Assembly: GCA_965198915.1 (NCBI GenBank)
Contig: CBDAQC010000001.1
Span: 434,001-498,000 of the forward strand
DNA length: 64,000 nt
Source of the DNA: BOG-908 sp965198915
Lineage (GTDB): Bacteria > Pseudomonadota > Alphaproteobacteria > Acetobacterales > Acetobacteraceae
Direction of reading: 5' to 3'
This document shows positions 26,734-35,928 of the stretch, piece after piece; within the stretch, counting starts at the first letter, position 1, and each line of letters begins with the position of its first letter. Made by a program: the position numbers and the translations under genes. The notes below the pieces were generated by a model. The model was given only the letters and a program-made list of their open reading frames with translations, had not been told where the DNA came from and did not search any database.

Positions 26734-27561
26734 TCACGTCTGCCTGGCATAACGCGCCAAAAACTCTTGTGCCACGCTAGCAACAAGCACGCCCTCCTGG
26801 TTGAACACCTTTGCGCGCGAAAGCCCGCGCCCGTGCGCGAGGGTGGCCGAATGCTGCACATGCAGCATCCAGTCGTTTGCGGAGGCCTCGCGATGAAACC
26901 AGATCGCATGGTCCAGGCTCGCGGCCTGAAAAGCCGCTTCATTACGCATCCGATGCGCCATGAGCCCCACATGCACCAGGCCCGCGTCGGAGGCGAACGC
27001 GATAGCGGCCTGGTGCACCGCGAGTGCGCCCCGAATGGGACTACGCGGTCTGACCCAGACGGCACGATACGCCTTCGCGCTGGCTTGCGGCAGCTCGACC
27101 GGGCGCAAGTCCAGCAGTTCTTCAGCGAGATAGGTGCGCCACGGCTTGCCGGATTTGTTTGCTTGGTGCCGGCGGGCCTGGCGCTGGTCCTGCAGCCCGT
27201 CTGGCGGCGGAAGGCCGGGCATCTCCGACTGGTGTTCGGGGCCGTCGTCGCCCTCATGATGCGAGCTGTGGCCGGCCAGGAGCAATCGTTCGTTCTGCCG
27301 TATCTCGAAGCGGCGCGTTGCGAAGCTGCCGCCATCACGCACCCGCTCGACGGCCACGTCGAAGGGCCGCTCCATCTCCCCAACGCCGATGAAATACGCG
27401 TGCAGCGAGTGGCACCGCCTGGTCTGCTGCGAGGCCGCCATGATCGCCTGTGCGACCAGCAGGCCGCCGAACAGGCGCGGCTCGCTTGTCGTGGGTGCAG
27501 ACGGCGCCGTCCATGTTGCCTCCGCGTTCGCAGACAGGGCAAAAAGCGCGTCGAAATCCAT
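26734..27561 (-). CDS. Acyl-CoA thioesterase II (TesB-like)
   Basis: 275 residues, a double hot-dog thioesterase that frees CoA from acyl-CoA. N-terminal hot dog with FGGLLVAQAIMAA and LHAYFIGVGEMERPFDVAVERVRDGGSF. The C-terminal hot dog has LDHAIWFHR (catalytic Asp), LHVQHSATLAHGRGL and VASVAQEFLARY (catalytic Gln), as in E. coli TesB. The ATG lies 20 bases after the thiolase stop; the ribosome-binding site is weak. It may relieve CoA trapping or release a product. Confidence 0.92.
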   Translation of the reverse strand: MDFDALFALSANAEATWTAPSAPTTSEPRLFGGLLVAQAIMAASQQTRRCHSLHAYFIGVGEMERPFDVAVERVRDGGSFATRRFEIRQNERLLLAGHSSHHEGDDGPEHQSEMPGLPPPDGLQDQRQARRHQANKSGKPWRTYLAEELLDLRPVELPQASAKAYRAVWVRPRSPIRGALAVHQAAIAFASDAGLVHVGLMAHRMRNEAAFQAASLDHAIWFHREASANDWMLHVQHSATLAHGRGLSRAKVFNQEGVLVASVAQEFLARYARQT

Positions 27562-27581
27562 GGCTGACGATACGACGCAGC

Positions 27582-28784
27582 TCAGAAGATCTCGAACAGC
27601 CCGGCTCCTCCCATCCCGCCGCCCATGCACATCGTCACCACGCCCCATCTGGCGCCGCGACGCTTTCCCTCGTGCAGGATGTGACCGGTCATGCGTGCGC
27701 CGGACATGCCGTAAGGATGCCCGATCGAGATGGCGCCGCCGGAAACGTTCAGCTTCTCGTTCGGGATGCCGAGTTGGTCGCGGCAATAAAGCACCTGGCT
27801 GGCGAACGCCTCGTTGAGCTCCCACAAGTCGACGTCCTCGACTTTCAACCCGTGCCTTGCCAGCAGCTTGGGTATCGCAAACACCGGTCCTATGCCCATC
27901 TCGTCCGGCGCGCAGCCGGCGACGGCCAGGCCGCGATAGGCGCCCAGCGGAGCGACGCCGCGGCGCTCGGCCTCGCTGCGTTCCATCAGCACGAGGGCGG
28001 CCGCGCCGTCGGAGAGCTGGGATGCGTTTCCGGCCGTGATATGTTCGCCCTGCCTGATCTGCTGGCCGCCGGCGAATACCGGCTTTAGCTTGGTGAGATC
28101 CTCCAGACGCGTCTGCGGGCGGTTGCCCTCGTCGCGCGCAATGGTGATCTCACGGGTGCTGGTCTCGCCGGTGATCTTGTCCGTCATCTTCATCGTGGTC
28201 GTGATGGTCATGACCTCCGCCTCAAACCGGCCGGCGTCCTGCGCTTGGGCCGTGCGCTGCTGGGATTGCAGCGCGTAGTCGTCCTGCGCCGCCCGGCTGA
28301 TCCCGTAGCGGCTGGCAACGATCTCCGCGGTCTCCAGCATCGACATGTAGAGGGCGGGCGTGTGCGCCACCAGCTTCGGGTCGCCGGCGCGAAAATTGTT
28401 CATGTTGTCGTTCTGAACGAGCGAGATCGACTCGACGCCACCGCCGACGCCGATGGTCAGCTCGCCCGCCATGATGCCTTTGGCGATGGTGGCCACTGCC
28501 ATCAGACCGGAGCCGCATTGCCGATCGATCGTCATGCCTGGCACGCTGTCGGGCAGGCCGGCCCACAGCGCGCCCTGGCGCGCGACGTTATAACCGGTCG
28601 AGCCCTGCTGCAGCGCGCAGCCCATGGCCACGTCTTCCACTTCGGCGGGGTCGATGCCGGCCCGGCGCACCGCCTCGCCGATCGCATGGCCGGCCAGTGC
28701 CTGGCCCTGCGTATCGTTGAAGGCTCCGCGATACGCCCGGCCGATCGGCGTGCGGGCGGTGGCGACTATGACGGCCTCGGTCAT
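27582..28784 (-). CDS. Thiolase (acetyl-CoA C-acyltransferase)
   Basis: 400 residues, cleaves 3-oxoacyl-CoA with CoA. Active-site Cys90 (DRQCGSGL), NEAFA loop, His356 (SIGHPYGMSGAR) and Cys386 (CMGGGMGGAG). Length and motifs are those of biosynthetic/degradative thiolases (FadA/AtoB type). GGGAG lies 7 bases before the ATG. It is the first gene of the minus-strand run thiolase-thioesterase-SDR-cyclase and completes a beta-oxidation-like sequence. No acyl-CoA dehydrogenase or enoyl-CoA hydratase is in the block, so those steps depend on other loci or are not needed. Confidence 0.95.
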   Translation of the reverse strand: MTEAVIVATARTPIGRAYRGAFNDTQGQALAGHAIGEAVRRAGIDPAEVEDVAMGCALQQGSTGYNVARQGALWAGLPDSVPGMTIDRQCGSGLMAVATIAKGIMAGELTIGVGGGVESISLVQNDNMNNFRAGDPKLVAHTPALYMSMLETAEIVASRYGISRAAQDDYALQSQQRTAQAQDAGRFEAEVMTITTTMKMTDKITGETSTREITIARDEGNRPQTRLEDLTKLKPVFAGGQQIRQGEHITAGNASQLSDGAAALVLMERSEAERRGVAPLGAYRGLAVAGCAPDEMGIGPVFAIPKLLARHGLKVEDVDLWELNEAFASQVLYCRDQLGIPNEKLNVSGGAISIGHPYGMSGARMTGHILHEGKRRGARWGVVTMCMGGGMGGAGLFEIF

Positions 28785-28937
28785 GAGAACTCTCCCAGAA
28801 GCAGGCGTTCATTGATATTGAGAACATACGTATGCTGGAGCTTGACGAAAGGCAATGGTAAGTTCTGGATGGCTCAGACAAGTGGAACGGCGCAGTGACT
28901 GACCGGAGCAAGGCGCCATCGCAGACGGGAGAGAACG

Positions 28938-29795
28938 ATGCTAAGCCGCGCGCTAAGTTTGTTCAGCGAAGGCACGCGTGTCGCCGCAGCAGTGTACACG
29001 CCCGACAGCCCGGCGCCGGAAGGTGGCTATCCCGCGATATTGCTCTGCCACGGCTGGGGCGGGCTGAAGAGCCAACTAGTACCCTACGCCGAGCTGTTTG
29101 CGGGCGCCGGCTTCGTGGCGATGGTGTTCGACTATCGCGGCTGGGGCGAGTCGGACGGCCGAATAATCGCCGACGTGGAAGCGCCGCCGCTGCTGGAGGC
29201 AGGCCGACGCACGCTGACAGTCACCGTACTGCGCGAGATCGTCGATCCCGTGGACCAGACGACCGATGTGCGCAACTGCCTGGCCGTTCTCGCCTCCGAA
29301 CCAGGCGTGAACCCCGCCCGCATTGGCATCTGGGGCACCAGCTATGGCGGTGGCCATGCGGTGTTCATCGCCGGCACCGATGATCGCGTGCGCGCAGCCG
29401 TTGCACAGATCGGCGGCTTCGGTTTTCCGGCTGAGCACCGCGCTGCGGCACGCGCCAGGGCGGCGCAAAAGGCCCGCGGCGAGATTGCTCCCGCGGTGCC
29501 GCAGGGCGGGCTGGATGCGTCGCCAGGATTGCTGGGCACGCCGGATATCGCTCGCATGGACACGCATTCACCCCTGGCCGCAGCGGCCCAGATACGCGTG
29601 CCCACTTTAATCATAGATGCGGAGCGGGAGGAGCTGATGAACCGCCTGGAGCATGGCTTCACGGCGCACATGACCATTCGGCAGAACGCCGTCAGCGCGT
29701 ATAATACGTTTCCCTGCACGCATTACGCTGTATATGACCGGTATTTCGAGGAGAGCACGCGGTTGGCCCTGGACTGGTTCACCAAATACCTTTGA
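28938..29795 (+). CDS. Alpha/beta hydrolase
   Basis: 285 residues. HGWGG oxyanion region (38-42), nucleophile Ser135 in GTSYGGG, likely acid Asp in LIIDAEREELM (about 231) and His in CTHYAVYD near the C-terminus. The type is close to dienelactone hydrolase-like and S9-related esterases (FDYRGWGESDG). It has no signal peptide, so it acts in the cytoplasm, perhaps on an ester or lactone of the imported compound. GGAGAG lies 4 bases before ATG. Transcribed divergently from the thiolase. Confidence 0.92.
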   Translation: MLSRALSLFSEGTRVAAAVYTPDSPAPEGGYPAILLCHGWGGLKSQLVPYAELFAGAGFVAMVFDYRGWGESDGRIIADVEAPPLLEAGRRTLTVTVLREIVDPVDQTTDVRNCLAVLASEPGVNPARIGIWGTSYGGGHAVFIAGTDDRVRAAVAQIGGFGFPAEHRAAARARAAQKARGEIAPAVPQGGLDASPGLLGTPDIARMDTHSPLAAAAQIRVPTLIIDAEREELMNRLEHGFTAHMTIRQNAVSAYNTFPCTHYAVYDRYFEESTRLALDWFTKYL

Positions 29796-29839
29796 CTTCT
29801 GGCCTTATGTTGTCTGCTGATACGCGTGACAGACCAGTA

Positions 29840-31090
29840 TTAACGCAATAGTCCATCAAGAAGCGGCCGGACATAGAGTTCTACCGCGTTCTCGGCCGTG
29901 GCATCGGGCACCCACCGCGCCAGTTCCTCGGCCGAGTTCACCATCGCCGTCACCATCTCGGCCGCGATGTGCACGTTGCACGGCCGCACTGAACCGTCGA
30001 TCAGGCCGTCGTTGAGCATGTCGTGGAAGCGCAGCGTGAAGCGCGAGAGCTCGTGTGACATGCGCAGGCGGAGTTCGGGTCCGATTGCCGTCAGCGCGGA
30101 TGTTCGCAGCAGAACGCCGCTCTCACGCATCTGGCGCGCGACAAGACTTACGGATGCGGCAGTCACCTGCGCCAGGCCATTGGCCTCCGAGGCCAAAGCA
30201 TTGTTCTGGGCTTCCCGCAACTGGGCGAAAGTCGCTTCGAAACACGCTAGCACCAGGCCGTCCCGCGTTTCGTTATGGTGATAAAACGCGCCTTTCGTCA
30301 CCTTCAGCTCGGCGGAAATGCGGTCGACCGAGGCGCCGCGGTAGCCGCAATGGTTGATCAACGCTGTCGCCGCGCGCAGGAATGAATGCGCGGAGAGCCG
30401 GTCTGGTGCATTTTCCGGCGTTCGCAGCGGCGTGGCCAGCCGCGCAAGGTCGGCTTGGGGCAATGCGGCACGCGCAATGCCGTGCAGCAGGAGGTCGCTC
30501 AGGCGATCGGCGATGCGGGGCGCGTCCTCCGGCAGGTATTCGTCCGCCCAGATGACCGACCATAGAAGTTGAGACAGCAGCATATGTGCGGATGCGCTGA
30601 GCCGGGGCTTCGCCCAAGGCTTGTCCCGCGTGACGAAAAGGCGGCGGATCGCCTTGAACATCTCGCCGTAGGCGGGCCACGCAATGTCCGAGTGCGGCGG
30701 CGTCAGCGAACGCAGGTCGCCGAAATGGACGAATTCCGGCACTTCGCCGCGCTGCACGCTGGCCCGCAGATCGAAATAGCCGCGCACGAAACGGCGCACC
30801 CGCGCTTCTACGGAAACCTCCGCCAGGGCGCCTTCCGCCAGTTCCCTGTGCAGGTCGATGGACCGCATGAACGCAGCGGCAACCAGGTCCTCGCGTTTCT
30901 CATAATAATACCGCAGGCTTTTCAGGTTCAACCCGATCTCGGCGGCGATCACCGCGAGGGTCGCATCGCGCAGCCCGTGCTTGTTGAACAGCGCGCCCGC
31001 GGCGTTGAGTATCTCCTCCTTTCGCCGGTCGAACCGGCTGGACCGCCGCGCGGTATCCTCGCCGGGGCCGGCCACCTCCAGCTTCGCCAT
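29840..31090 (-). CDS. Double TetR-type transcriptional regulator
   Basis: About 416 residues with two TetR units in one chain. First HTH about 20-65 (RKEEILNAAGALFNKHGLRDATLAVIAAEIG) with its ligand domain to about 215. Second HTH about 225-275 (FLRAATALINHCGYRGASVDRISAELKVTKGAFYHH) with its own ligand domain. Ordinary TetR proteins have about 200 residues and dimerise; here one chain may act as a built-in dimer. ATG 31090 is preferred; a TTG at 31147 would add 19 residues. It is divergent from the TonB-dependent receptor and is the likely local repressor of the block. Confidence 0.88.
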   Translation of the reverse strand: MAKLEVAGPGEDTARRSSRFDRRKEEILNAAGALFNKHGLRDATLAVIAAEIGLNLKSLRYYYEKREDLVAAAFMRSIDLHRELAEGALAEVSVEARVRRFVRGYFDLRASVQRGEVPEFVHFGDLRSLTPPHSDIAWPAYGEMFKAIRRLFVTRDKPWAKPRLSASAHMLLSQLLWSVIWADEYLPEDAPRIADRLSDLLLHGIARAALPQADLARLATPLRTPENAPDRLSAHSFLRAATALINHCGYRGASVDRISAELKVTKGAFYHHNETRDGLVLACFEATFAQLREAQNNALASEANGLAQVTAASVSLVARQMRESGVLLRTSALTAIGPELRLRMSHELSRFTLRFHDMLNDGLIDGSVRPCNVHIAAEMVTAMVNSAEELARWVPDATAENAVELYVRPLLDGLLR

Positions 31091-31343
31091 CCCATACCGT
31101 CGATCGTTCGCGGGGAGCCTACCATCATCCGCTCGCCTCTCCAACAATGCTGCCCTGCATGCTCCGAAGGCTCGGACTTTGTTACCGGGCAGCGCACTCC
31201 ACGCCGGAGCTTACCGTTCATGAGATTATGCGCCTGCCTATTGACCAACAACACGACATCGTTTTAGCTGCCTTTCAGAAAGACAGTCTGGCGGCCTGGC
31301 CGCAGACCAGAAGCCCGAACTGGGCCTTGAACGGGGAAGCGCG
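31091..31343. promoter_or_regulatory. Divergent regulatory region between TetR and receptor genes
   Basis: About 250 bases that must hold the promoters of the regulator and the receptor-transporter operon. No perfect long palindrome was found by eye. GGGGAA 7 bases before 31344 is the receptor ribosome-binding site. Confidence 0.5.
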
Positions 31344-33914
31344 ATGATAGCCGGACGCGGGCGACTGATGCTCTGCTGCAGCCTGTATGCCCTGTCCGTC
31401 TGGGATGGAGCGGCGGCGCAATCCGCCGCACCCGCATCGCCGCCGATGCCGGCACAAGGCCAACCCGCACAGACGCCCCCGCCCAAGAAAAGCGGTGACC
31501 GTTCAGACATCGGCAAGAGTTCTTCCGTCGGCCGGCAAAGCACCGATGCAGCCTCCGCCAGCGCCGTAGGCGAGACAATCGTGGTGACCGCGACCCGCCG
31601 GGTGCAAAGGTTGGAGCGCACGCCAGAGGCGGTGACCGCGTTCACCGACGAGCGCCGCAACCTGATCGGGGTGCAGAACGGGCAGGATATCGTCAATCTC
31701 ACACCGAGTGCGGCGCTGCAGGGCGAGTATCTCACCATACGCGGCGTCGGCCGCTTCGAGGACCCGGGACAGGGAACCGACCCCGGCATCGGCGTGAACG
31801 TGGACGGCGTCTACACCTCGTCACCCGCGTATCTTGGCCAGCCTGACTTCCTGACCGACCGTGTCGAGATCATTCCCGGTCCGCAGTCGATCACCGGCCG
31901 CGAATCGGCAGGCGGCGACGTGAACATCTACTCCCGCCGTCCGACGGACCAATACCACGCGGATATCAGATTTGGCGGCACGACGTTTGACGAGGGCTAC
32001 AGCGATGCGGCCTTCTCCGGCCCGATCACAGACAACCTGAAGTTCCGGCTGGCAGAGGCTTACGACGTGACCGGTGGCAACGGACCTGAGAACACATCCA
32101 GCCAGGCCCTCGATCAGCAGAAGCAGCCGGGACGAGGCGATTCGTTGTTACTGGAGGGCCAACTCGAATGGGATCCGACCGACGACCTCAACATCTGGGC
32201 GCGCTACCAAAACTTCCAGCAGCATTTCAACCAGTTCGACGGCGTCGGTTTCGGCGTCGGCCTGGACAGCCCCTATCTGACATCGAACATGCAGGTGCCG
32301 AACCCGAAGCTGCCGGCGGTAAGCACATTGTTTTTTGGCCTGGCGCCCAATCCGCAGTTCGGCTTGCCGGGCGGCAGCAACCCCGGGCTGACTGACCCTT
32401 TCAAGACGAACCTCGATGCTGTGGGCCACAGCGATATCCATGACGATCACACGGTGACGCTGCAGGCCACGTATGACTTGCATGGAGCAATCCTGAAATA
32501 CACGGGGGGATACAGTCAGTATACGGCGCAGAACCTGTCCGATGTCGATAACACCGCGCGGCAATCCTACGCGCTGGACGGCGTCGTCTACCCATCCTCC
32601 TACGTTGCAAACTCACCGGCGCAAAAACATTGGTATAGCAATGAGCTCACGCTCAGCTCGAGCACCTCGGACCGTTTCCGCTGGGTCGTGGGCGCCTATG
32701 ATTATGGCGAGAACTACGTGACCGGTTTCGCGGTGGAGGACCCGTTTGCAACCTACCTTTCCAAACCGCTCACCAACGGCATCTACACGCCGGCTGCCCC
32801 CAACCCGTCGCGCGCGATCTATGACCAGACGACGACGCTTGCGACCGAGAGCGAGGCGATCTACGGACAGCTCGAATATGACGTGACGCCGACGCTGCGC
32901 GCCACCGGGGCGTTCCGCTACAATTGGGACGAGCGTCAGGGCGCCGACGTGTTCCGCGACGTCTATGCGGCGACCACAGCCGGGATCGGGATCGATTTCA
33001 CACCGGGCACGGGTGCGATACCTGGAAGGAACTATGGTTACTCCCATGCGGCCTATAAGAACGAGACCGGCAAGGTCGTTCTGGACTGGCACCCGGACAA
33101 GACGCTGATCGCCTACGGCATCGTGGCCCGCGGCTACGAGCCAGGCGGCTTCAACCTGGGTGCATTCTCGACCATACCTTCGGTGCAGTCGGAAACGCTC
33201 ATGGATTACGAACTGGGGGTGAAGAAAACCGTCAACACCAAGCTCATCCTGAACGCTTCGGCTTACTATTACCAATACAACGACCTGCAGGTGCCGGTCT
33301 ACACGGCGGAGAACCTGCCGGGGATTAACCTCACCACCGGCAAACCCGACATCATCTCGACCTATGCGCAGAACCTGGTGAACGCCCAACGGGCGAGATC
33401 CTATGGGCTGGAGCTCTCCTCCGTGGTCTCCCCGACCGACGACCTGCATCTGACGTTCCTGTATTCCTACCTGAATTCCGAGCTGGAGGAGTTCAAGGAC
33501 ACCCAGCCAAACCAGGAAGTGACCGACATTTCGACACGCGCGCAATATGCCGACCTGCGCGGCGGCGCCATCCCTTTCTCACCCAAAAACAAATTCACCT
33601 TCTCGCCGCAATACGTGGTTCACTTTCAGGGCGGAGATTTGAGCCTGTCGGCGATATACACCTACGTGGGATCGCAGTTCGATGGCGTTTTCAAGAACCA
33701 GAACTATCACACCGCGCAGTATGAGAACCTGAACCTGCGTGCGCTGTATCAGCCAACCAAGACGCCGTGGACCTTCATCCTGTATGCTCGCAACGTCACC
33801 AACAGCACGCAATTCATCTACCACGAACCATCGATCTACTATCCGCAGTTGCAGACAGCCTATACGGTCAACCCCCCTTTTGCGTTCGGTGGCGAAGTCC
33901 AGTATCGCTTCTGA
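31344..33914 (+). CDS. TonB-dependent receptor
   Basis: 856 residues, outer-membrane importer. Signal peptide to about 26 (GAAAQS). A Pro/Gln-rich linker follows, then TonB box-like ETIVVTATRR (about 74-83). The plug runs 85-205 with LTIRGVGRFEDPGQGTDPGIGVNVDGVY and VEIIPGPQSITGRESAGGDVNIYSRRP. The barrel ends in the canonical terminal aromatic residue (GGEVQYRF). It belongs to the large group of proteobacterial receptors for plant, terpenoid or aromatic compounds rather than classic siderophore receptors. It lies just upstream of the transporter gene and probably imports the block's substrate across the outer membrane (inference). Confidence 0.95.
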   Translation: MIAGRGRLMLCCSLYALSVWDGAAAQSAAPASPPMPAQGQPAQTPPPKKSGDRSDIGKSSSVGRQSTDAASASAVGETIVVTATRRVQRLERTPEAVTAFTDERRNLIGVQNGQDIVNLTPSAALQGEYLTIRGVGRFEDPGQGTDPGIGVNVDGVYTSSPAYLGQPDFLTDRVEIIPGPQSITGRESAGGDVNIYSRRPTDQYHADIRFGGTTFDEGYSDAAFSGPITDNLKFRLAEAYDVTGGNGPENTSSQALDQQKQPGRGDSLLLEGQLEWDPTDDLNIWARYQNFQQHFNQFDGVGFGVGLDSPYLTSNMQVPNPKLPAVSTLFFGLAPNPQFGLPGGSNPGLTDPFKTNLDAVGHSDIHDDHTVTLQATYDLHGAILKYTGGYSQYTAQNLSDVDNTARQSYALDGVVYPSSYVANSPAQKHWYSNELTLSSSTSDRFRWVVGAYDYGENYVTGFAVEDPFATYLSKPLTNGIYTPAAPNPSRAIYDQTTTLATESEAIYGQLEYDVTPTLRATGAFRYNWDERQGADVFRDVYAATTAGIGIDFTPGTGAIPGRNYGYSHAAYKNETGKVVLDWHPDKTLIAYGIVARGYEPGGFNLGAFSTIPSVQSETLMDYELGVKKTVNTKLILNASAYYYQYNDLQVPVYTAENLPGINLTTGKPDIISTYAQNLVNAQRARSYGLELSSVVSPTDDLHLTFLYSYLNSELEEFKDTQPNQEVTDISTRAQYADLRGGAIPFSPKNKFTFSPQYVVHFQGGDLSLSAIYTYVGSQFDGVFKNQNYHTAQYENLNLRALYQPTKTPWTFILYARNVTNSTQFIYHEPSIYYPQLQTAYTVNPPFAFGGEVQYRF

Positions 33915-33921
33915 TGACACA

Positions 33922-34011
33922 ATGACCGTCGAAGCGCGTTTCTCCGCCATTGTTCGGGAAGTAGAGAGAATGGCACCAGCCTCGGCAGCCGCCGCCAACC
34001 CGCCCGGATGA
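33922..34011 (+). CDS. Possible 29-residue leader ORF
   Basis: A short frame MTVEARFSAIVREVERM... whose TGA overlaps the transporter ATG by 4 bases. It has no good ribosome-binding site and no known relatives. It may be a coupling leader or chance. Confidence 0.2.
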   Translation: MTVEARFSAIVREVERMAPASAAAANPPG

Positions 34012-35429
34012 CGGGCATCAAAGGCCGCGCATGGGTCAAGCTGTTCTACGGCCTGGGCTCCATCGCTTTCGGCGTGAAGGATAACGGCTTCCAGGTCCTG
34101 CTTCTAATCTATTACAATCAGGTGCTCAACTTGGACGCGCGCCTGGCCGGCCTCGCCATAATGATCGCACTCCTCGTCGATGCGGTGGTGGACCCTGTGG
34201 TGGGCTATCTGTCGGACCGGCTACAATCCCGTCTCGGCCGCCGGCACCCTTTCATGTATGCGGCGGCTATTCCGGTTTCCTTGTCCTACCTGCTGCTGTT
34301 CTCACCGCCCGCGGGGCTGACGCAAGGGCCGCTTTTCGCCTATCTCCTCGGTGTTGCCGTGCTGGTGCGCATCTGCATATCCTTCTACGAAATACCCAGC
34401 TCCGCGCTGGTGGCGGAGCTCACCACCGCCTATGACGAGCGCACCAGCTACCTGGCATTTCGCTACTTCTTCGGATGGACCGCAGGGCTCGGCATGTCCA
34501 TCCTGGCATTCTCCGTATTCCTCCAGGCGGATGCCGCACATCCGAACGCCTTCCTCAACCCTGCCGGCTACCGGCATTACGGCGAAGCGGCCGCGGTAAT
34601 CATGTTCTTCTCGATCATGGCCTCTTCGTTGGGCACGCAATCGACCGTGATACGGTTCGAGCAAAGTGCCGCGGCAAGAACACGCCGGCCACGCGGCATG
34701 TTTAGCGAGATCCGCGATACGGTGAGCACGCCTTCGGCGCTGGCGGCTTTGTCGGCTGGCATTCTTATCCTGCTTGCCACCGCCCTCACCTTCGGCCTGA
34801 ACACTTACTTCAATATATACGCGTGGCAGTTCAACCCGCGCCAAATCTCGATCCTGACCTCAAGCCTCTTCGTCTCCGCGACATTGGCGCTCCTGCTGGC
34901 GCCCTGGGTGGCTCGGCGGTTCGACAAACGCGGCGCCGCGTTGCGCGTCACCTCAGTGCTGCTGGTGATGCTGCCGCTGCCGCTGGCGCTGGGTGCGTTC
35001 GGCCTGATCCCCACCAACCCGGCTATAATCCTTCCTGCGCTGTTTCTATACGGCGCCATTCTCACCACCATGCTGATCATCGTGCCGACCCTCCTAGCCT
35101 CCATGCTGGCCGACGTGGTCGAGGAGATAGAGCTTCGCACCGGCCGGCGGGATGAAGGCGTGATATTTGCCCTGAACACCTTCGTTCAGAAATGCGCGAC
35201 TGGCCTGGGCATATTCGGTTCCACCGCCATCCTGACTTTCGCGCGTTTCCCCGCCCATGCTGTGGCCGGTACGGTGCCGCCTGCTATCATCCAGCGTCTC
35301 TCCCTGACGTATAGTGGCTCCGTGGTGGTGCTGTATTTTGGCAGCGCCATCTGCATAGGCTTCTACCGGATCACGAGGGCGCAGCATGCACGCAACCTGC
35401 AGCTTCTGGCGGAGCGGCGGGTGGCGTAG
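34008..35429 (+). CDS. GPH/MFS-2 family transporter (MelB-like)
   Basis: 473 residues with about 12 hydrophobic segments. The fingerprint of the glycoside-pentoside-hexuronide group is present: YGLGSIAFGVKDNGFQVLLLIYYNQVL at the N-terminus, DAVVDPVVGYLSDRLQSRLGRRHPFMY after TM2, and late in the protein DVVEEIELRTGRRDEGVIFALNTFVQK. It carries substrate with a cation across the inner membrane. Downstream of the receptor, it gives the second step of uptake. Members in similar clusters move sugars, glycosides and some terpenoids. Confidence 0.93.
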   Translation: MTGIKGRAWVKLFYGLGSIAFGVKDNGFQVLLLIYYNQVLNLDARLAGLAIMIALLVDAVVDPVVGYLSDRLQSRLGRRHPFMYAAAIPVSLSYLLLFSPPAGLTQGPLFAYLLGVAVLVRICISFYEIPSSALVAELTTAYDERTSYLAFRYFFGWTAGLGMSILAFSVFLQADAAHPNAFLNPAGYRHYGEAAAVIMFFSIMASSLGTQSTVIRFEQSAAARTRRPRGMFSEIRDTVSTPSALAALSAGILILLATALTFGLNTYFNIYAWQFNPRQISILTSSLFVSATLALLLAPWVARRFDKRGAALRVTSVLLVMLPLPLALGAFGLIPTNPAIILPALFLYGAILTTMLIIVPTLLASMLADVVEEIELRTGRRDEGVIFALNTFVQKCATGLGIFGSTAILTFARFPAHAVAGTVPPAIIQRLSLTYSGSVVVLYFGSAICIGFYRITRAQHARNLQLLAERRVA

Positions 35430-35483
35430 GCAAGCCCTCCTACTCACCTGCCGTAGTGATCCGTGAACGCCCCGATCCTACAG

Positions 35484-35928
35484 CTATACCCCGCTGGCGG
35501 CGGATCCAGCGTGAACGCTGAAGCGGTCGTGCCCTTCGGGTGTGACGACAAACGCCCAGGCATTGAACGCGTCGGTGTTAATCGCCGGCCAGCGATGCCC
35601 GTCATGCACGGTGCACGCGACATGCACGATTTCGGGCATGGACGCGTAGTAGTTGGAGCTCGCCTGTGTCGCCGGCCGATAATCCGCGCACAGGCCGAGC
35701 GGCGGGCCGAAGTCTCACTTGTCGTCATCGCCGCCCCAGACACTGATGATCACCATCGGGTCGAGCTTCGGCTTCAATGGGAACAGTGCCAGGTTTCGGT
35801 GAGAAGCCCGCAGGGCAGGCATGAGGTTCGCTCGCGCAGACAGGAAGGCAGGCGACCATCAGACCGGCAATAAATAGGCAGGCTCTCATCGAAAAACCCC
35901 GCCCAGATACATGGTCCTGTTTGCTCAT
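35484..35928 (-). pseudogene. Remnant of a secreted alpha/beta hydrolase
   Basis: Starts with an ATG overlapping the PQQ-protein stop and a signal peptide (MRACLFIAGLMVACLPVCAS), then CPAGFSPKPGT. Protein-like sequence continues only after frame changes: LDPMVIISVWGGDDDK (about 35705-35750), then GPPLGLCADYRPATQASS and HVACTVHDGHRWPAINTDAFNAWAF, with a stop at 35484. The HDGHRWP motif is that of the catalytic His region in PHB-depolymerase/feruloyl-esterase-type hydrolases. The Ser nucleophile region is missing, so this is a decayed gene with an internal deletion. Confidence 0.5.
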
